A DNA stretch of 64,000 nucleotides from an uncultured Oscillospiraceae bacterium (GTDB lineage: Bacteria > Bacillota > Clostridia > Oscillospirales > Oscillospiraceae), in assembly GCA_944385095.1 (NCBI GenBank), contig CALWVS010000001.1, positions 186,001-250,000 on the forward strand, in the 5' to 3' direction. Shown here piece by piece: positions 1-9,159 of the stretch. Numbering within the stretch: the first letter of the stretch is position 1; every line of letters begins with the position of its first letter. The notes below the pieces were generated by a model. That model was given only the letters and a program-made list of their open reading frames with translations. It was not told the origin of the DNA and searched no databases. A program made the translations under genes and the position numbers.

Positions 1-39
1 TAAAGACATATACAACATAACAGAATCATGGTAAAATAG

Positions 40-70
40 GAGGGATAGTTCTAAGAACTATCCCTCTTAT
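40..70 (+). terminator. Terminator-like hairpin of an upstream gene
   Basis: A perfect 12-bp stem (40-51 with 55-66) has a 3-base loop and is followed by a short T-rich tract (TTAT). It probably ends transcription of a gene lying before the window and separates it from the glycosyltransferase. The tail is short, so termination strength is uncertain. Confidence 0.6.
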
Positions 71-123
71 ACTGAATTTCCTCTGTTTGTTAGGGGTTTA
101 TGATAAAAGGACGATGGTGTAAT

Positions 124-2283
124 ATGAAAAAAGTGTTACTCTCTGTTGGAGTATTGATGGAAAATGATAGGGCTTGTATAGAGAAATGCTTGCAATGTAT
201 CGAAAAACTGAGAGATCATGTGACATATGAGCTGGTAGTTGGAAATTTAGGGGCAACCGATGGGAGCAGGGAAATTGCGGAAAGGTACGCAGATCAGATT
301 ATTGATATTTCATGGAATGGGAGCATAAGTGATGCATGGAATACTGTGCTGAACCACTGTACAGGTGAGTGGTATTTTGGAATAGAGGCAGATGAGTATT
401 TAGATGTGAGTGTAGAACAGCTTGTCAATTGCCTAAATGAAGCAGACTCTCTGAATGCGATTTCAGTTGCAATTCAAGAAACAGGTGCAGTACAGTGGGG
501 AGAAGTAGGCAGTCAAATCAAAAGAGAGATTAGAGTGGTTCGGCTGGCTGAACAAGTGAGATATGAGGGGGATGAACTGCCCAAGATCACAGCAAATCAT
601 CAAAATGGGTTAGTTCATATCACTTCACCACTGCTACACCGAGGAGGAACAATCGCCAAAAGACTGGAAGAACAAAAGTACCCCTATGTCTATCAGCAGG
701 GGGAAAATCTCTCTATACCATTTACCCCATTGTATCGGATGGTACAGGAGCAGATGGAGCTGCCTGCCCAGATATTTCAGTCCCATAGCGAGGAAATTGA
801 TGAACTGGTTGTATGCTTTCAAAAACATGAAAAACTGAGACCTCTGTGGATGCAGTGGCTGAAAAAACAAAATCTGATTCAGAATTTGGGAATGCTCCAT
901 TTTTATGCCCAGATGCTCTTTTCTATGCTCTGTGTTCAGGAGTGGGAAGAAGAGCAGCAGGCACAGGAATTGGTCACACAGTTTCTGTCCGTGATGCGAC
1001 AATATTTAGCACAGCTCTATCACCCAAAGTGTCTGGGATGGGAACCAGGATGGGGTATGCTACCCACATTGCATCATTACGGTTGGCGGCTGGTAAGAGC
1101 AGTACAGCAGGCAGAGCAGGGGGATGAGTATGGATATTTATATCACCTCCATCATGCCAAACAAGCAGTTCCAGTATTCAGTGGATTGGTGGACTTTATG
1201 ATGGTCCATCCACCACAAAAAGAGGATACACAACTTCAGCAACTGGCAAGACAAGTGCGAGCAATACTTTCACAGTATGCAGCAGATGATCCTGCATTGG
1301 TGGCAATTAAGTCTAGTGCAGCCTATCAAAAAGTGGCACATCTATTATGGGAAGATGGAACAGAGTGGACAACAGATGGGACAACATCGGAAGAACCTGA
1401 CCCAAGTTTGGATGAGGATTTTCAACTTTTGATGGAGGTATCTACATTTGAAAGTCAGAGAGAGGCATTAGAGGGTATTGTTCACAGCTACGAGATGCTT
1501 TCAGAGGATGGACAGGATATTCTAAAAGAGTACTGGAATCAACATCCAATATGGGGCAAAGAAATTCCTCAGGTGATGCAGAATATTGCTTATACATTTC
1601 AGCAGCATAGGTGTGAATTTGAATGGCTTTATGGACGATTGGGAGACAATCGTTCCAAAAGAGTTTTGTTAGCCATTTTGTGTAACTGGCGTTTCTTTGA
1701 TTTTACACGGTTAAAGAATGTGAAAGAAAAGCAAGAAAACAGTGTTTTACATCTGATGATGCCATTACAACAGGAGATGATTGTGGATGTGGGTGCAAAG
1801 ATAGGGTTGTTTCATGATTCCTATGTAAAATGTTATGGCAATAGTGGCATTCAAAGCTATTATGCCTACGAAGAAGATGGGAAAAATTATCAACAATTAC
1901 GACAGATGATGCAGCATGTAACATATGCAAAAGCTTACCAGACAGCTGTGGGAGCGAAAACCGGAGTTTTACATAGAGAAGAAAGCAATGGCTTGCATGA
2001 GTTGCAGATGGTAGCGCTGGATGACCATATCTCAGAAAAAATGACCCTCCTTAATATAAGTGTAGCTGGACAGGAATTAGATGTAATAAAAGGCTGCATG
2101 AATCATATAAAAAAGGATGGACCCTGTGTGATAATTGCACTACCAGAAAATTTTGAAGACATTTGGAGATTACCCAAAATAATGGATGAACTACTGCCAA
2201 GTTATCAGTTTTATTTGCGGTATGAAGGAGGAAATTTATGGTCATCTAAGACATATTTGGTGGCAATTCCTGTAAAAAAATAA
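124..2283 (+). CDS. Glycosyltransferase family 2 / FkbM-like methyltransferase fusion
   Basis: A protein of 719 residues with two recognisable ends. The first ~110 residues look like a GT-A glycosyltransferase: a nucleotide-binding stretch NLGATDGS and an acidic EADE in the place of the DxD metal site. The last ~200 residues resemble an FkbM-type SAM methyltransferase, with VDVGAKIGLF as motif I. In the second conserved FkbM block the usual DVEG acid signature reads SVAG, so methyl transfer may be lost. The middle ~350 residues are alpha-helical-looking and unassigned. It sits about 310 bases before the flagellar operon on the same strand, which suggests flagellin or surface glycan modification; this is inference. 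ATG 124 was preferred because ATG 100 has its AGGGG only 3 bases away; AAAGG precedes 124 at a longer spacing. Confidence 0.7.
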   Translation: MKKVLLSVGVLMENDRACIEKCLQCIEKLRDHVTYELVVGNLGATDGSREIAERYADQIIDISWNGSISDAWNTVLNHCTGEWYFGIEADEYLDVSVEQLVNCLNEADSLNAISVAIQETGAVQWGEVGSQIKREIRVVRLAEQVRYEGDELPKITANHQNGLVHITSPLLHRGGTIAKRLEEQKYPYVYQQGENLSIPFTPLYRMVQEQMELPAQIFQSHSEEIDELVVCFQKHEKLRPLWMQWLKKQNLIQNLGMLHFYAQMLFSMLCVQEWEEEQQAQELVTQFLSVMRQYLAQLYHPKCLGWEPGWGMLPTLHHYGWRLVRAVQQAEQGDEYGYLYHLHHAKQAVPVFSGLVDFMMVHPPQKEDTQLQQLARQVRAILSQYAADDPALVAIKSSAAYQKVAHLLWEDGTEWTTDGTTSEEPDPSLDEDFQLLMEVSTFESQREALEGIVHSYEMLSEDGQDILKEYWNQHPIWGKEIPQVMQNIAYTFQQHRCEFEWLYGRLGDNRSKRVLLAILCNWRFFDFTRLKNVKEKQENSVLHLMMPLQQEMIVDVGAKIGLFHDSYVKCYGNSGIQSYYAYEEDGKNYQQLRQMMQHVTYAKAYQTAVGAKTGVLHREESNGLHELQMVALDDHISEKMTLLNISVAGQELDVIKGCMNHIKKDGPCVIIALPENFEDIWRLPKIMDELLPSYQFYLRYEGGNLWSSKTYLVAIPVKK

Positions 2284-2596
2284 AAAAGAAAACAAGACTA
2301 TGAATAATTAGTAAATATCAGAAACAATTCTTACTACTTATATTTATGCATATTTTATACAATTATATACAGATATATGTAAGCACATATGTAAATTCTG
2401 ACTTTTCCTTCACAAAATGCACGAAATTTATAAATAATAATGACAAATATTACAGTAAATTTCAAAAAAAGAAAAAATATCTTGCAATATAAATAGAGTT
2501 GGATTACAATAAAGAAAACAATAGGGATGCTATGCCTTTCTGAATGTCATCCCATAATAAATTGCAACAATATTTTTGGGAGAGGTCGTGAACAGA
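2284..2596 (+). other. AT-rich intergenic region holding the flagellar operon promoter
   Basis: About 310 bases without a gene. The first 200 bases are very AT-rich with no convincing terminator for the preceding gene. The last part holds the promoter described at 2482-2510 and a small leader hairpin (GGGATG 2524-2529 with CATCCC 2548-2553). No sigma-28 type promoter (TAAA-15-GCCGATAA) was recognised here. Confidence 0.6.
2482..2510 (+). promoter_or_regulatory. Sigma-A-like promoter of the flagellar operon
   Basis: TTGCAA (2482-2487) and TACAAT (2505-2510) are separated by exactly 17 bases, matching a housekeeping promoter. Transcription would begin near 2517, about 80 bases before flgB. This agrees with fla/che operons in Bacillus being driven by sigma-A, with sigma-28 made from within the operon. 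Confidence 0.7.
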
Positions 2597-2980
2597 ATGG
2601 ATGTACTGACAAGCAATTCTTTGTATATGATGCAACGCTCTTTGGACTACCTATGGAGTAAACAGACTTGCATTTTGGATAATATTGCCAATGTCGAAAC
2701 GCCAAATTATCAGGCGAAATATGTCACTTTTGAAGACACATTAAAACAGGCGATTTTGGATTCAGCGGCGGAGTCACATACAAGTGCAGCCATCCGTCAG
2801 GCAATTCAGGATACGCCTGTCGTTATTCATCAGGCGGAAGAGAGTACTCGTCAGGATGATAATGGTGTTGATATTACAGCACAGGCTGTGGAGTTATCTA
2901 GTAATGCATACCAGATGCAATATGTGATGAACTCCATCAGTACAGATTTCTCTACTTTGCGTACAGTCATTCGTGGCTGA
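2597..2980 (+). CDS. flgB: Flagellar basal-body rod protein FlgB
   Basis: FlgB is a proximal rod subunit exported by the flagellar type III system and built on top of the MS ring. The 127-residue product has the rod/hook family N-terminal helix with the NIANVETPNYQA motif (flagella basal body rod domain) and a C-terminal heptad-like helix ending in ISTDFSTLRTVIRG, matching the family's usual size. It is the first gene of the operon. The frame is open upstream to a TTG at 2576, but the GGAGAGG at 2579-2585 lies inside that extension and is correctly spaced for ATG 2597. Confidence 0.95.
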   Translation: MDVLTSNSLYMMQRSLDYLWSKQTCILDNIANVETPNYQAKYVTFEDTLKQAILDSAAESHTSAAIRQAIQDTPVVIHQAEESTRQDDNGVDITAQAVELSSNAYQMQYVMNSISTDFSTLRTVIRG

Positions 2981-3009
2981 TAACTCCATATAGAAAGTGG
3001 TTGTGGACA

Positions 3010-3459
3010 ATGGCATTTACAAATTCAATTGATTTAGTTGCATCTGGCATGACAGCCCAAAAGCTGAGATTGGATGTTGTGTCTGAAAATATTACAAATC
3101 GCACCACCACACGGACAGAAAATGGGGGACCTTATCGCAGAAAGATGGTGGTGTTTGAGCAGGAAGGGGTTATGACCCCCTTTCAGGCTGCGCTGGCAAG
3201 AGCCAGAGGGGAAGATGTGACATCACAAATCGGTGGTGTGCGTGTGACAGAGATTGTGGAAGATGAGTCAGATTTTAAGTTGGTATATGATCCCACCCAT
3301 CCAGATGCGAATGAGGATGGATATGTAGAGATGCCAAATGTAGATTTGATTAAGGAAATGTCCGATGCGATGGCTGCCAGTCAGGCATATAGTGCCAATG
3401 TGACAGCTTTCAATGTGCTGAAGCAGGTTATGGCAAAGGGACTGGAAATTGGAAAATAA
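3010..3459 (+). CDS. flgC: Flagellar basal-body rod protein FlgC
   Basis: Proximal rod subunit partnered with FlgB. The 149-residue product starts with the rod family helix (SIDLVASGMTAQKLRLDVVS, then an ENITNRTTT stretch where most relatives have an NIAN-type motif) and ends with the hook-rod C-terminal helix (EMSDAMAASQAYSANVTAFN). Length is typical. It follows flgB by about 30 bases. An in-frame TTG at 3001 could also serve, because the ribosome site is weak (GAAAGTGG); ATG 3010 matches the family N-terminus better. Confidence 0.94.
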   Translation: MAFTNSIDLVASGMTAQKLRLDVVSENITNRTTTRTENGGPYRRKMVVFEQEGVMTPFQAALARARGEDVTSQIGGVRVTEIVEDESDFKLVYDPTHPDANEDGYVEMPNVDLIKEMSDAMAASQAYSANVTAFNVLKQVMAKGLEIGK

Positions 3460-3504
3460 AATTTAGGGTACATGAAATGATAAGCTGAGCTGGGAGGAGT
3501 AGAC

Positions 3505-3807
3505 ATGAATATACAGTCAATGGGTGGGATTAGCCCCCTGTGGGTAGATCAGTCTGTGGAGACAGCAGACAAACAAAAAGAACAACCAACTTTGTTTGCA
3601 GATATTTTTCAGTCTGCCATTGATGATGTAAAAGAGACAGAAGCAGCCAAAAATGATGCACAGTATCGACTGGCTACAGGTCAGGTTGACAATCCAGCAG
3701 AGGTGACAATAGCGGCAACCCAATGGACCACATCAGTAGAACTTCTGGTGCAGCTGCGCACAAGAGCACTGGATGCATACAATGAACTGATGCGAATCAG
3801 CCTGTAA
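3505..3807 (+). CDS. fliE: Flagellar hook-basal body complex protein FliE
   Basis: FliE joins the MS ring to the rod and is among the first substrates of the export gate. The 100-residue protein has the expected layout: a variable N-terminus and a conserved C-terminal helical region (the NPAEVTIAATQWTTSVELLVQLRTRALDAYNELMRI area, given here only as a landmark around residues 60-97). GGGAGGAG lies 9 bases before the ATG. It sits between flgC and fliF, its usual place in Firmicutes. Confidence 0.93.
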   Translation: MNIQSMGGISPLWVDQSVETADKQKEQPTLFADIFQSAIDDVKETEAAKNDAQYRLATGQVDNPAEVTIAATQWTTSVELLVQLRTRALDAYNELMRISL

Positions 3808-3831
3808 GCGGGTTGATGGAGCCAGGAGGAA

Positions 3832-5475
3832 ATGGCTGTGCAAGAGAAATTAAAAGGGATTTTGGGGAATGTAAAAGAACGCTGGATGGCACTGGGAAAG
3901 AAAATCAAGATTGCCATTGGTGCAGGTGCTGTTGTAGCGGTTGTATTGATTGCTGTTTTGGTGAGTATGGGGTTGAACCGCCCCTATGTTACACTGTTTA
4001 CGGATTTGAATTCCAATGATATGGGTGCAATGGTATCCTATCTGACAGAGAATGGAATTACGGGCTATAAAATTGAGGGAGAGGATACCATCCTGGCCAC
4101 AGAGGATCAGGCGGATGCATTGAGAGCTGCATTGATTCAGGCGGGCTACTTAAACTCCGGCTTTGCTTATTCTACCTACTTAGATAATGTCAGTTCATTG
4201 ACTACCGAATCAGAACGGAACACATTGTTGCGGTTTGAGATTCAAGACCGCACAGCGGCAACAATACGTCAGTTTGTAGGCGTCAAGGATGCAATTGTCG
4301 AAATTTCACCGGGGCAAAATAATAGCTTTATTTTGGATAGCAGCAATGTGGTTGAGGCAAGTGCACATGTTACTGTTGTGATGTATGATGGGATGGAAGT
4401 GACAGATGATTTAGCCAAGTCCATTCGTACACTGATCAGTCACTCTATAGAGGGCTTAGACATTACTAATGTCAGTATTTCCGACCAATATGGAAATCTA
4501 TATTCTGACCAGGATTCCTATGCAGATATTGCAGATGTGTCTGAGTTAAAGCAGAAGTTGGAGGAGGAAACAAATAATAAAATTCGCACCAGTGTAATGC
4601 AGGTGTTGATTCCACTCTTTGGAATTGACAATGTGAGAGTAGGCGTCAACAGTGTGGTGGATGTGGATAGAACGTATACAGATTCTACAGACTACAGCCT
4701 GGAAGAAGGAGCCACAGAAGGCATTATCGGAAAGCGAATTTATGATCAGGAAATTATCCGAGGGGATGAGGCAGCCAATGGTGGTGTTGTTGGTACTCAG
4801 GAGAACTCGGATTTCAATACATATGTAGAAACACCTATGGAAACAGATGGAAATGAGACACTTGTCAGTTCCAAAGGTGAAGATAATATGCTGGTTGATA
4901 CCACCAAAAAACAGGTGGAGCATTTGGCTGGTACAGTAACAGACGTGATGGTGTCTGTTACCATCAACCAGAATACCATAGGGGAAACCAATTTAGCTGA
5001 TCTTTATGATCATGTAGCGAGAGCAGCAGGGATTGGTGTTGACCAACAGGATGATAAAATTTCCATCTTAGTTTCTCCATTCTATACTGATACTGCTACA
5101 GGTGGTGATGAGACTGTTGCAGGTGTACCTATGTGGGTCATCTATGCCGCAGCGGCTGGACTTGGTGTGTTTGTTCTTTTGTTGGTTCTTATTTTGGTTC
5201 TCCGCAGCAGAAGCAAAAAGAAGAAACAGCAACAGTTGGAAGCCGAACAGGCAGCAGCACAACAGGAGGCAGAGGCAGCAGCGGCTGCCAATTTGGCAGC
5301 AGTTTTGGCAGCTGGAGAGGCGGCATCAGCAGATGGCTCTCAAGGTGCGGATATTATGGAAATGGAAACAGAAAAGAGCATGGAGTTGCGTAAGCTGGTA
5401 CGTCGCTTTGCTGAGGAGAACCCAGAGATCGCAGCTCAGATGGTGAAGACCTGGCTAAGGGAGAGTGAGGAATAA
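3832..5475 (+). CDS. fliF: Flagellar MS-ring protein FliF
   Basis: FliF forms the membrane-embedded MS ring that carries the rod and the C ring. The 547-residue protein has a first membrane segment around residues 24-46 and a second around 430-455 (MWVIYAAAAGLGVFVLLLVL), with the large extracytoplasmic ring-building part between them. The cytoplasmic tail is Ala/Gln/Glu-rich and ends in an acidic helix (RRFAEENPEIAAQMVKTWL) typical of the FliG-binding end. AGGAGG is placed immediately before the start. The next gene follows with a single base between. Confidence 0.96.
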   Translation: MAVQEKLKGILGNVKERWMALGKKIKIAIGAGAVVAVVLIAVLVSMGLNRPYVTLFTDLNSNDMGAMVSYLTENGITGYKIEGEDTILATEDQADALRAALIQAGYLNSGFAYSTYLDNVSSLTTESERNTLLRFEIQDRTAATIRQFVGVKDAIVEISPGQNNSFILDSSNVVEASAHVTVVMYDGMEVTDDLAKSIRTLISHSIEGLDITNVSISDQYGNLYSDQDSYADIADVSELKQKLEEETNNKIRTSVMQVLIPLFGIDNVRVGVNSVVDVDRTYTDSTDYSLEEGATEGIIGKRIYDQEIIRGDEAANGGVVGTQENSDFNTYVETPMETDGNETLVSSKGEDNMLVDTTKKQVEHLAGTVTDVMVSVTINQNTIGETNLADLYDHVARAAGIGVDQQDDKISILVSPFYTDTATGGDETVAGVPMWVIYAAAAGLGVFVLLLVLILVLRSRSKKKKQQQLEAEQAAAQQEAEAAAAANLAAVLAAGEAASADGSQGADIMEMETEKSMELRKLVRRFAEENPEIAAQMVKTWLRESEE

Positions 5476-5476
5476 T

Positions 5477-6493
5477 ATGACAGAAGTGAAGCGTGGAGAA
5501 CTGACCAAATCCCAAAAGGCGGCGGCAGTGATTGTTTCTCTTGGTGCGGATAAGGCCTCCCTTCTTTATCAGTATATGGAGCCGGAGGAAGTGGAACAGA
5601 TTACCATTGAAGTGGCAAAGCTGGGTTATTTGGATGCACAATCTACGGAGAGTATACTAGATGAATTTTACCAGATGTGTATGACCAACAAAGCAGTCAC
5701 TGAGGGTGGTCTGGAATATGCACGAGCTGTGCTGCAAAAAGCATTTGGTGACCAGGCAGCAGATAGTCTACTGGAAAAGCTGACAAAATCCCTGAAGAAC
5801 AGAGAGTTTGCGTTCCTGAACAAGGCAAACGAAAAGACACTCTTTTCTGCTTTGCAGAATGAGAGACCCCAGACCATTGCACTGGTGCTCTCCTATGTGG
5901 ATGCGGATAAAGCTGCTTCTGTGCTGGAGCAATTAGATGATGAACGGCAAGTAAAGGTCATTGAAAATATGGCAAATATGGACAGTGCTTCCCCAACAGC
6001 CGTTAAAATCATTGAAGCTGAAATGGAGAAGAAGTTCTCCAGTCTTGTCACGACCAATAACGTCAAGGTTGGTGGTGTGGACTATGTGGCAAGTGTGATG
6101 AACAATTTGGATCGTTCCAGCGAAAAGCATATTTTCGACAGCTTGGGAGAGCGCAATGCAGAATTGGTGGAAGAAATTCGCAAACGCATGTTTGTCTTTG
6201 AGGATATTACAACTATGGACGAACGCTCTATCCAGAGATTCATTCGTGATTGTGACCCAAGAGACCTGGTGTTGGCTCTCAAAGGAGCCAATGCCGAGGT
6301 GGCAAACAAAATCTTCGCCAATATGTCTACTCGTATGGCACAGACCATCCGAGAGGATTTGGAGATTACCACCAATGTTCGTATGCGTGATGTTGAGGAA
6401 GCCCAGCAGCGGATTGTTAGTATCATCCGTGATCTGGAGGAACGTAATGAGCTGATTATCTTGAAGGGCGGAAAGGACGATATCATTGCCTAA
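5477..6493 (+). CDS. fliG: Flagellar motor switch protein FliG
   Basis: FliG is the C-ring protein that meets the MotA stator and generates torque. The 338-residue product has the usual N, middle and C domains, including SQKAAAVIVSLGADKAS at the N-terminus, the EHPQ-like region replaced by ERPQTIALVLSY, and the charged C-terminal helix near FIRDCDPRDLVLALKGA that contacts the stator. An in-frame GTG at 5465 lies inside fliF; ATG 5477, one base after the fliF stop and preceded by GAGTGAGG, gives the normal length and suggests translational coupling. Confidence 0.96.
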   Translation: MTEVKRGELTKSQKAAAVIVSLGADKASLLYQYMEPEEVEQITIEVAKLGYLDAQSTESILDEFYQMCMTNKAVTEGGLEYARAVLQKAFGDQAADSLLEKLTKSLKNREFAFLNKANEKTLFSALQNERPQTIALVLSYVDADKAASVLEQLDDERQVKVIENMANMDSASPTAVKIIEAEMEKKFSSLVTTNNVKVGGVDYVASVMNNLDRSSEKHIFDSLGERNAELVEEIRKRMFVFEDITTMDERSIQRFIRDCDPRDLVLALKGANAEVANKIFANMSTRMAQTIREDLEITTNVRMRDVEEAQQRIVSIIRDLEERNELIILKGGKDDIIA

Positions 6494-7319
6494 CATATTC
6501 AAGAACTTTTTGCGTCCATCAGTCAATAACTATGTCTTTCCAGATGCAGAAAGCATCCAGGTGGAGCCAGAACAACAAAAACCCCCTGCATCAGAGCCAA
6601 CTGTAGAACAGTTGATGCAAACAGTAGTGGAGCAGGCTGCACAAGTGCCAGAGGAGCAACAGGAGAAACCTGTCAATGAGGCAGTTCAGCACATTGAGTT
6701 TGCAAAGATACAGGCGGAAGAAATTCTGGCAGATGCCAGACGACAGGCGCAGGAACTGTTGGAGCAAATCCGTCAGGATGGGCAGAAAGAGGCAGAACAA
6801 GCCCGAAAAGAAGCCCAGGAGGATGGGTATCGACAGGGTTATGCAGAGGGACTGCTACAGGCACAGGTGGAATCCAAACGTGTGATGGAGGAGCAGGCAC
6901 AAAGTCAGGCTGAACAGGTGAAGGTATTTTTAGAAAAAGCTACTACAGCCAGAGAGGAGCTGCTCAGGCAGGCAGAGAGTGAGCTGTGTGATATGAGTCT
7001 TGCCATTGCTGAAAAGGTGATTCATATCAGCCTGAAAAGCAGTCGAGAAGTCATTGCACGCATGATACAGGTGGCAACTGAAAAACTGAAACGGCGTGAA
7101 TGGGTTCATATCTATGTGGGTGGCTGTGAAGCCAGAGATTTGGCTCAGATTACACCAGATTTGGAGGCTGCATTGGCAGGTCTTTCCGAACATATTAAGA
7201 TTATTCCAATGTCGGAAGATGAGCTGGGGACTTGTATCATTGAAATGCCAGATGAAATTATTGATGTGAGTGCATCCACTCAGCTCAACAATATTCGTGG
7301 TATTCTGATGGATAATTGA
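6486..7319 (+). CDS. fliH: Flagellar export ATPase regulator FliH
   Basis: FliH binds the FliI ATPase and links it to the C ring and export gate. The 277-residue protein has a Gln/Glu/Pro-rich N-terminus, a long coiled-coil (roughly residues 65-165) containing a glycine-patterned stretch (DGYRQGYAEGLLQAQ) like the FliH GxxxG repeats, and a C-terminal domain with MSLAIAEKVIHISLK. Translation apparently begins at TTG 6486, overlapping the fliG stop by 8 bases. Confidence 0.9.
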   Translation: MPNIFKNFLRPSVNNYVFPDAESIQVEPEQQKPPASEPTVEQLMQTVVEQAAQVPEEQQEKPVNEAVQHIEFAKIQAEEILADARRQAQELLEQIRQDGQKEAEQARKEAQEDGYRQGYAEGLLQAQVESKRVMEEQAQSQAEQVKVFLEKATTAREELLRQAESELCDMSLAIAEKVIHISLKSSREVIARMIQVATEKLKRREWVHIYVGGCEARDLAQITPDLEAALAGLSEHIKIIPMSEDELGTCIIEMPDEIIDVSASTQLNNIRGILMDN

Positions 7320-7348
7320 GCATTGTGATAAGAAAGGCTGCAAGAACC

Positions 7349-8650
7349 ATGTTTGAAGATAAAATTCAGCGAATTCAGAAGGCTGAGACAGTGAGCTACA
7401 CAGGAAAAATTGAAAACATTGTAGGAATGTCAATTGAAGCCTCTGGCGGTCGTGCAGCAGTGGGAGACATTTGCCAGATTTACAGTGGTGAATCAGGTGG
7501 GCAAATTATGGCTGAAGTAGTGGGCTTTAAAAATGACCGCATTCTTCTGATGCCATATGCCAATATGAGTGGAATCTCTGCTGGCAATTTTGTAAGAAAT
7601 ACAGGACGGCGTCTGAGCTTGATGATGGGACCTTTTTTAAAGGGACGCGTGATCAATGCGTTGGGACAGCCCATCGATGGAAAAGGTCCCTTTCATGGTG
7701 GTGTTTCCTTTTGTGTGGAGCGAAATCAATACATTAACCCAATGGCTCGTCCACCTATCAGAGAGAGGATGGAATTTGGAATCAAAGCCATTGACAGCAT
7801 GTTAACCATTGGAAAGGGACAGCGTATCGGTATTTTTGCTGGCTCTGGTGTGGGAAAAAGTACATTGATGGGCATGATTGCCAGAAATGTGAAGGCGGAT
7901 ATCAATGTCATTGCACTGGTGGGAGAACGTGGTCGAGAGGTACTGGAATTCATGCAAAAGGATTTAGGTCCCGAGGGCATGAGACGTTCCATATTGGTGG
8001 TGGCAACTTCTGACCAGCCGGCTATGTTGCGGAAACAGTGCCCATCCGTGGCCACAGGAATTGCGGAGTATTTCCGGGATCAGGGCTGTGATGTGTTGTT
8101 GATGATGGATTCTTTGACACGTTTTGCGATGGCACAGAGAGAGATTGGCTTAGCAGTGGGAGAACCACCTGTGGCAAGAGGATATACCCCTTCTATTTAT
8201 GCGGAGTTACCAAAACTTTTGGAGCGCAGCGGAAATTTTCAAAAAGGTTCCATAACAGGAGTCTACACTGTGTTGGTAGAAGGTGACGATACCAATGAGC
8301 CTATTGCAGATACTGTGCGAGGTATTTTAGATGGGCATATTGTGTTATCCCGTCGATTGGCCAACAGCAATCATTTTCCAGCCATTGATGTAGGTGCAAG
8401 TATTTCCCGTTTGATGAATGATATTGTATCAAAAGAACATAAGTCGATGGCATCCCGATTGCGTGATGTGATGGGTGTGTATGAAAAGAACTCAGATCTG
8501 GTCTCTATCGGAGCCTACAAGGCAGGAACCAATCCCAAACTGGACTATGCACTCAGTAAAATTGATGGGATCAATCAATTCCTGATGCAAGACATTGGCG
8601 CATCTTTTACCTACGAACAGGATCTGGACATGATGAGACAGTTGTTATGA
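7349..8650 (+). CDS. fliI: Flagellum-specific ATP synthase FliI
   Basis: FliI is the F1-beta-like ATPase that drives unfolding and delivery of flagellar export substrates. The product has a Walker A motif (GSGVGKST), Walker B (DVLLMMDSLTRFAMAQRE) and the family signature following it (GEPPVARGYTPSIYAELPKLLER). With ATG 7349 the protein is 433 residues and its N-terminus (MFEDKIQRIQKAET) aligns with B. subtilis-type FliI. An upstream TTG at 7316, overlapping the fliH stop, would add 11 residues and cannot be excluded; GAAAGG at 7332-7337 favours 7349. Confidence 0.95.
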   Translation: MFEDKIQRIQKAETVSYTGKIENIVGMSIEASGGRAAVGDICQIYSGESGGQIMAEVVGFKNDRILLMPYANMSGISAGNFVRNTGRRLSLMMGPFLKGRVINALGQPIDGKGPFHGGVSFCVERNQYINPMARPPIRERMEFGIKAIDSMLTIGKGQRIGIFAGSGVGKSTLMGMIARNVKADINVIALVGERGREVLEFMQKDLGPEGMRRSILVVATSDQPAMLRKQCPSVATGIAEYFRDQGCDVLLMMDSLTRFAMAQREIGLAVGEPPVARGYTPSIYAELPKLLERSGNFQKGSITGVYTVLVEGDDTNEPIADTVRGILDGHIVLSRRLANSNHFPAIDVGASISRLMNDIVSKEHKSMASRLRDVMGVYEKNSDLVSIGAYKAGTNPKLDYALSKIDGINQFLMQDIGASFTYEQDLDMMRQLL

Positions 8651-8678
8651 TTTTGAGTGAAAGGGAGAAGGAATCACT

Positions 8679-9134
8679 ATGAAGAAATTCCAATTTGGAC
8701 TGGATGGTGTCATGCGCTATAAACAGCAGGTGCTAGAAGGGGCTCAAAATGAGTATGCAGCATTGGTGCAGCGTGTACAGCAGCAGGAACAGAGGTTGCA
8801 AGCGGTTGTAGAACGCTACAGAGCATACAATCAGGAATTTCGTCAGGCAGAAGCAGAAGGAATTACCATTGCACAGGCAATGGGATATGAAACTGGACTA
8901 CGTGCGTTGGAACGGGAACAACAGCAGGAAGAGAAGCGGCTCAAACAGATGCAGGCTCAGGCGGAACAGGGTCGGCAAAGACTGGTAGCTGCTAGGCAAG
9001 ACACCAACTCCCTGGAGAAATTGAAAGAGAAAAAATCTGAGGTTTACCGGAAAGAAGCCCAAAAACAGGAGGAGGAGTTTATTGATGAACTTGTCTCAAA
9101 TACGAGGGCTGTTGCGGTGGGCAGTTTCGGATGA
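8679..9134 (+). CDS. fliJ: Flagellar export chaperone FliJ
   Basis: FliJ is a small coiled-coil protein that fits in the FliI hexamer and recycles export chaperones. The 151-residue product starts with the recognisable FQFGLDGVMRYKQQVLE and is almost entirely predicted coiled coil, rich in Gln, Glu and Arg. Its place directly after fliI and before fliK is the standard order. AAGGGAGAAGG precedes the ATG. Confidence 0.88.
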   Translation: MKKFQFGLDGVMRYKQQVLEGAQNEYAALVQRVQQQEQRLQAVVERYRAYNQEFRQAEAEGITIAQAMGYETGLRALEREQQQEEKRLKQMQAQAEQGRQRLVAARQDTNSLEKLKEKKSEVYRKEAQKQEEEFIDELVSNTRAVAVGSFG

Positions 9135-9159
9135 TCACACTTGAAAGGAGGTGAGAACA

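Noticed and set aside
1-39. Coding sequence at the left edge
   Set aside because: No convincing reading frame or family match; the region ends in a terminator hairpin of an upstream unit.
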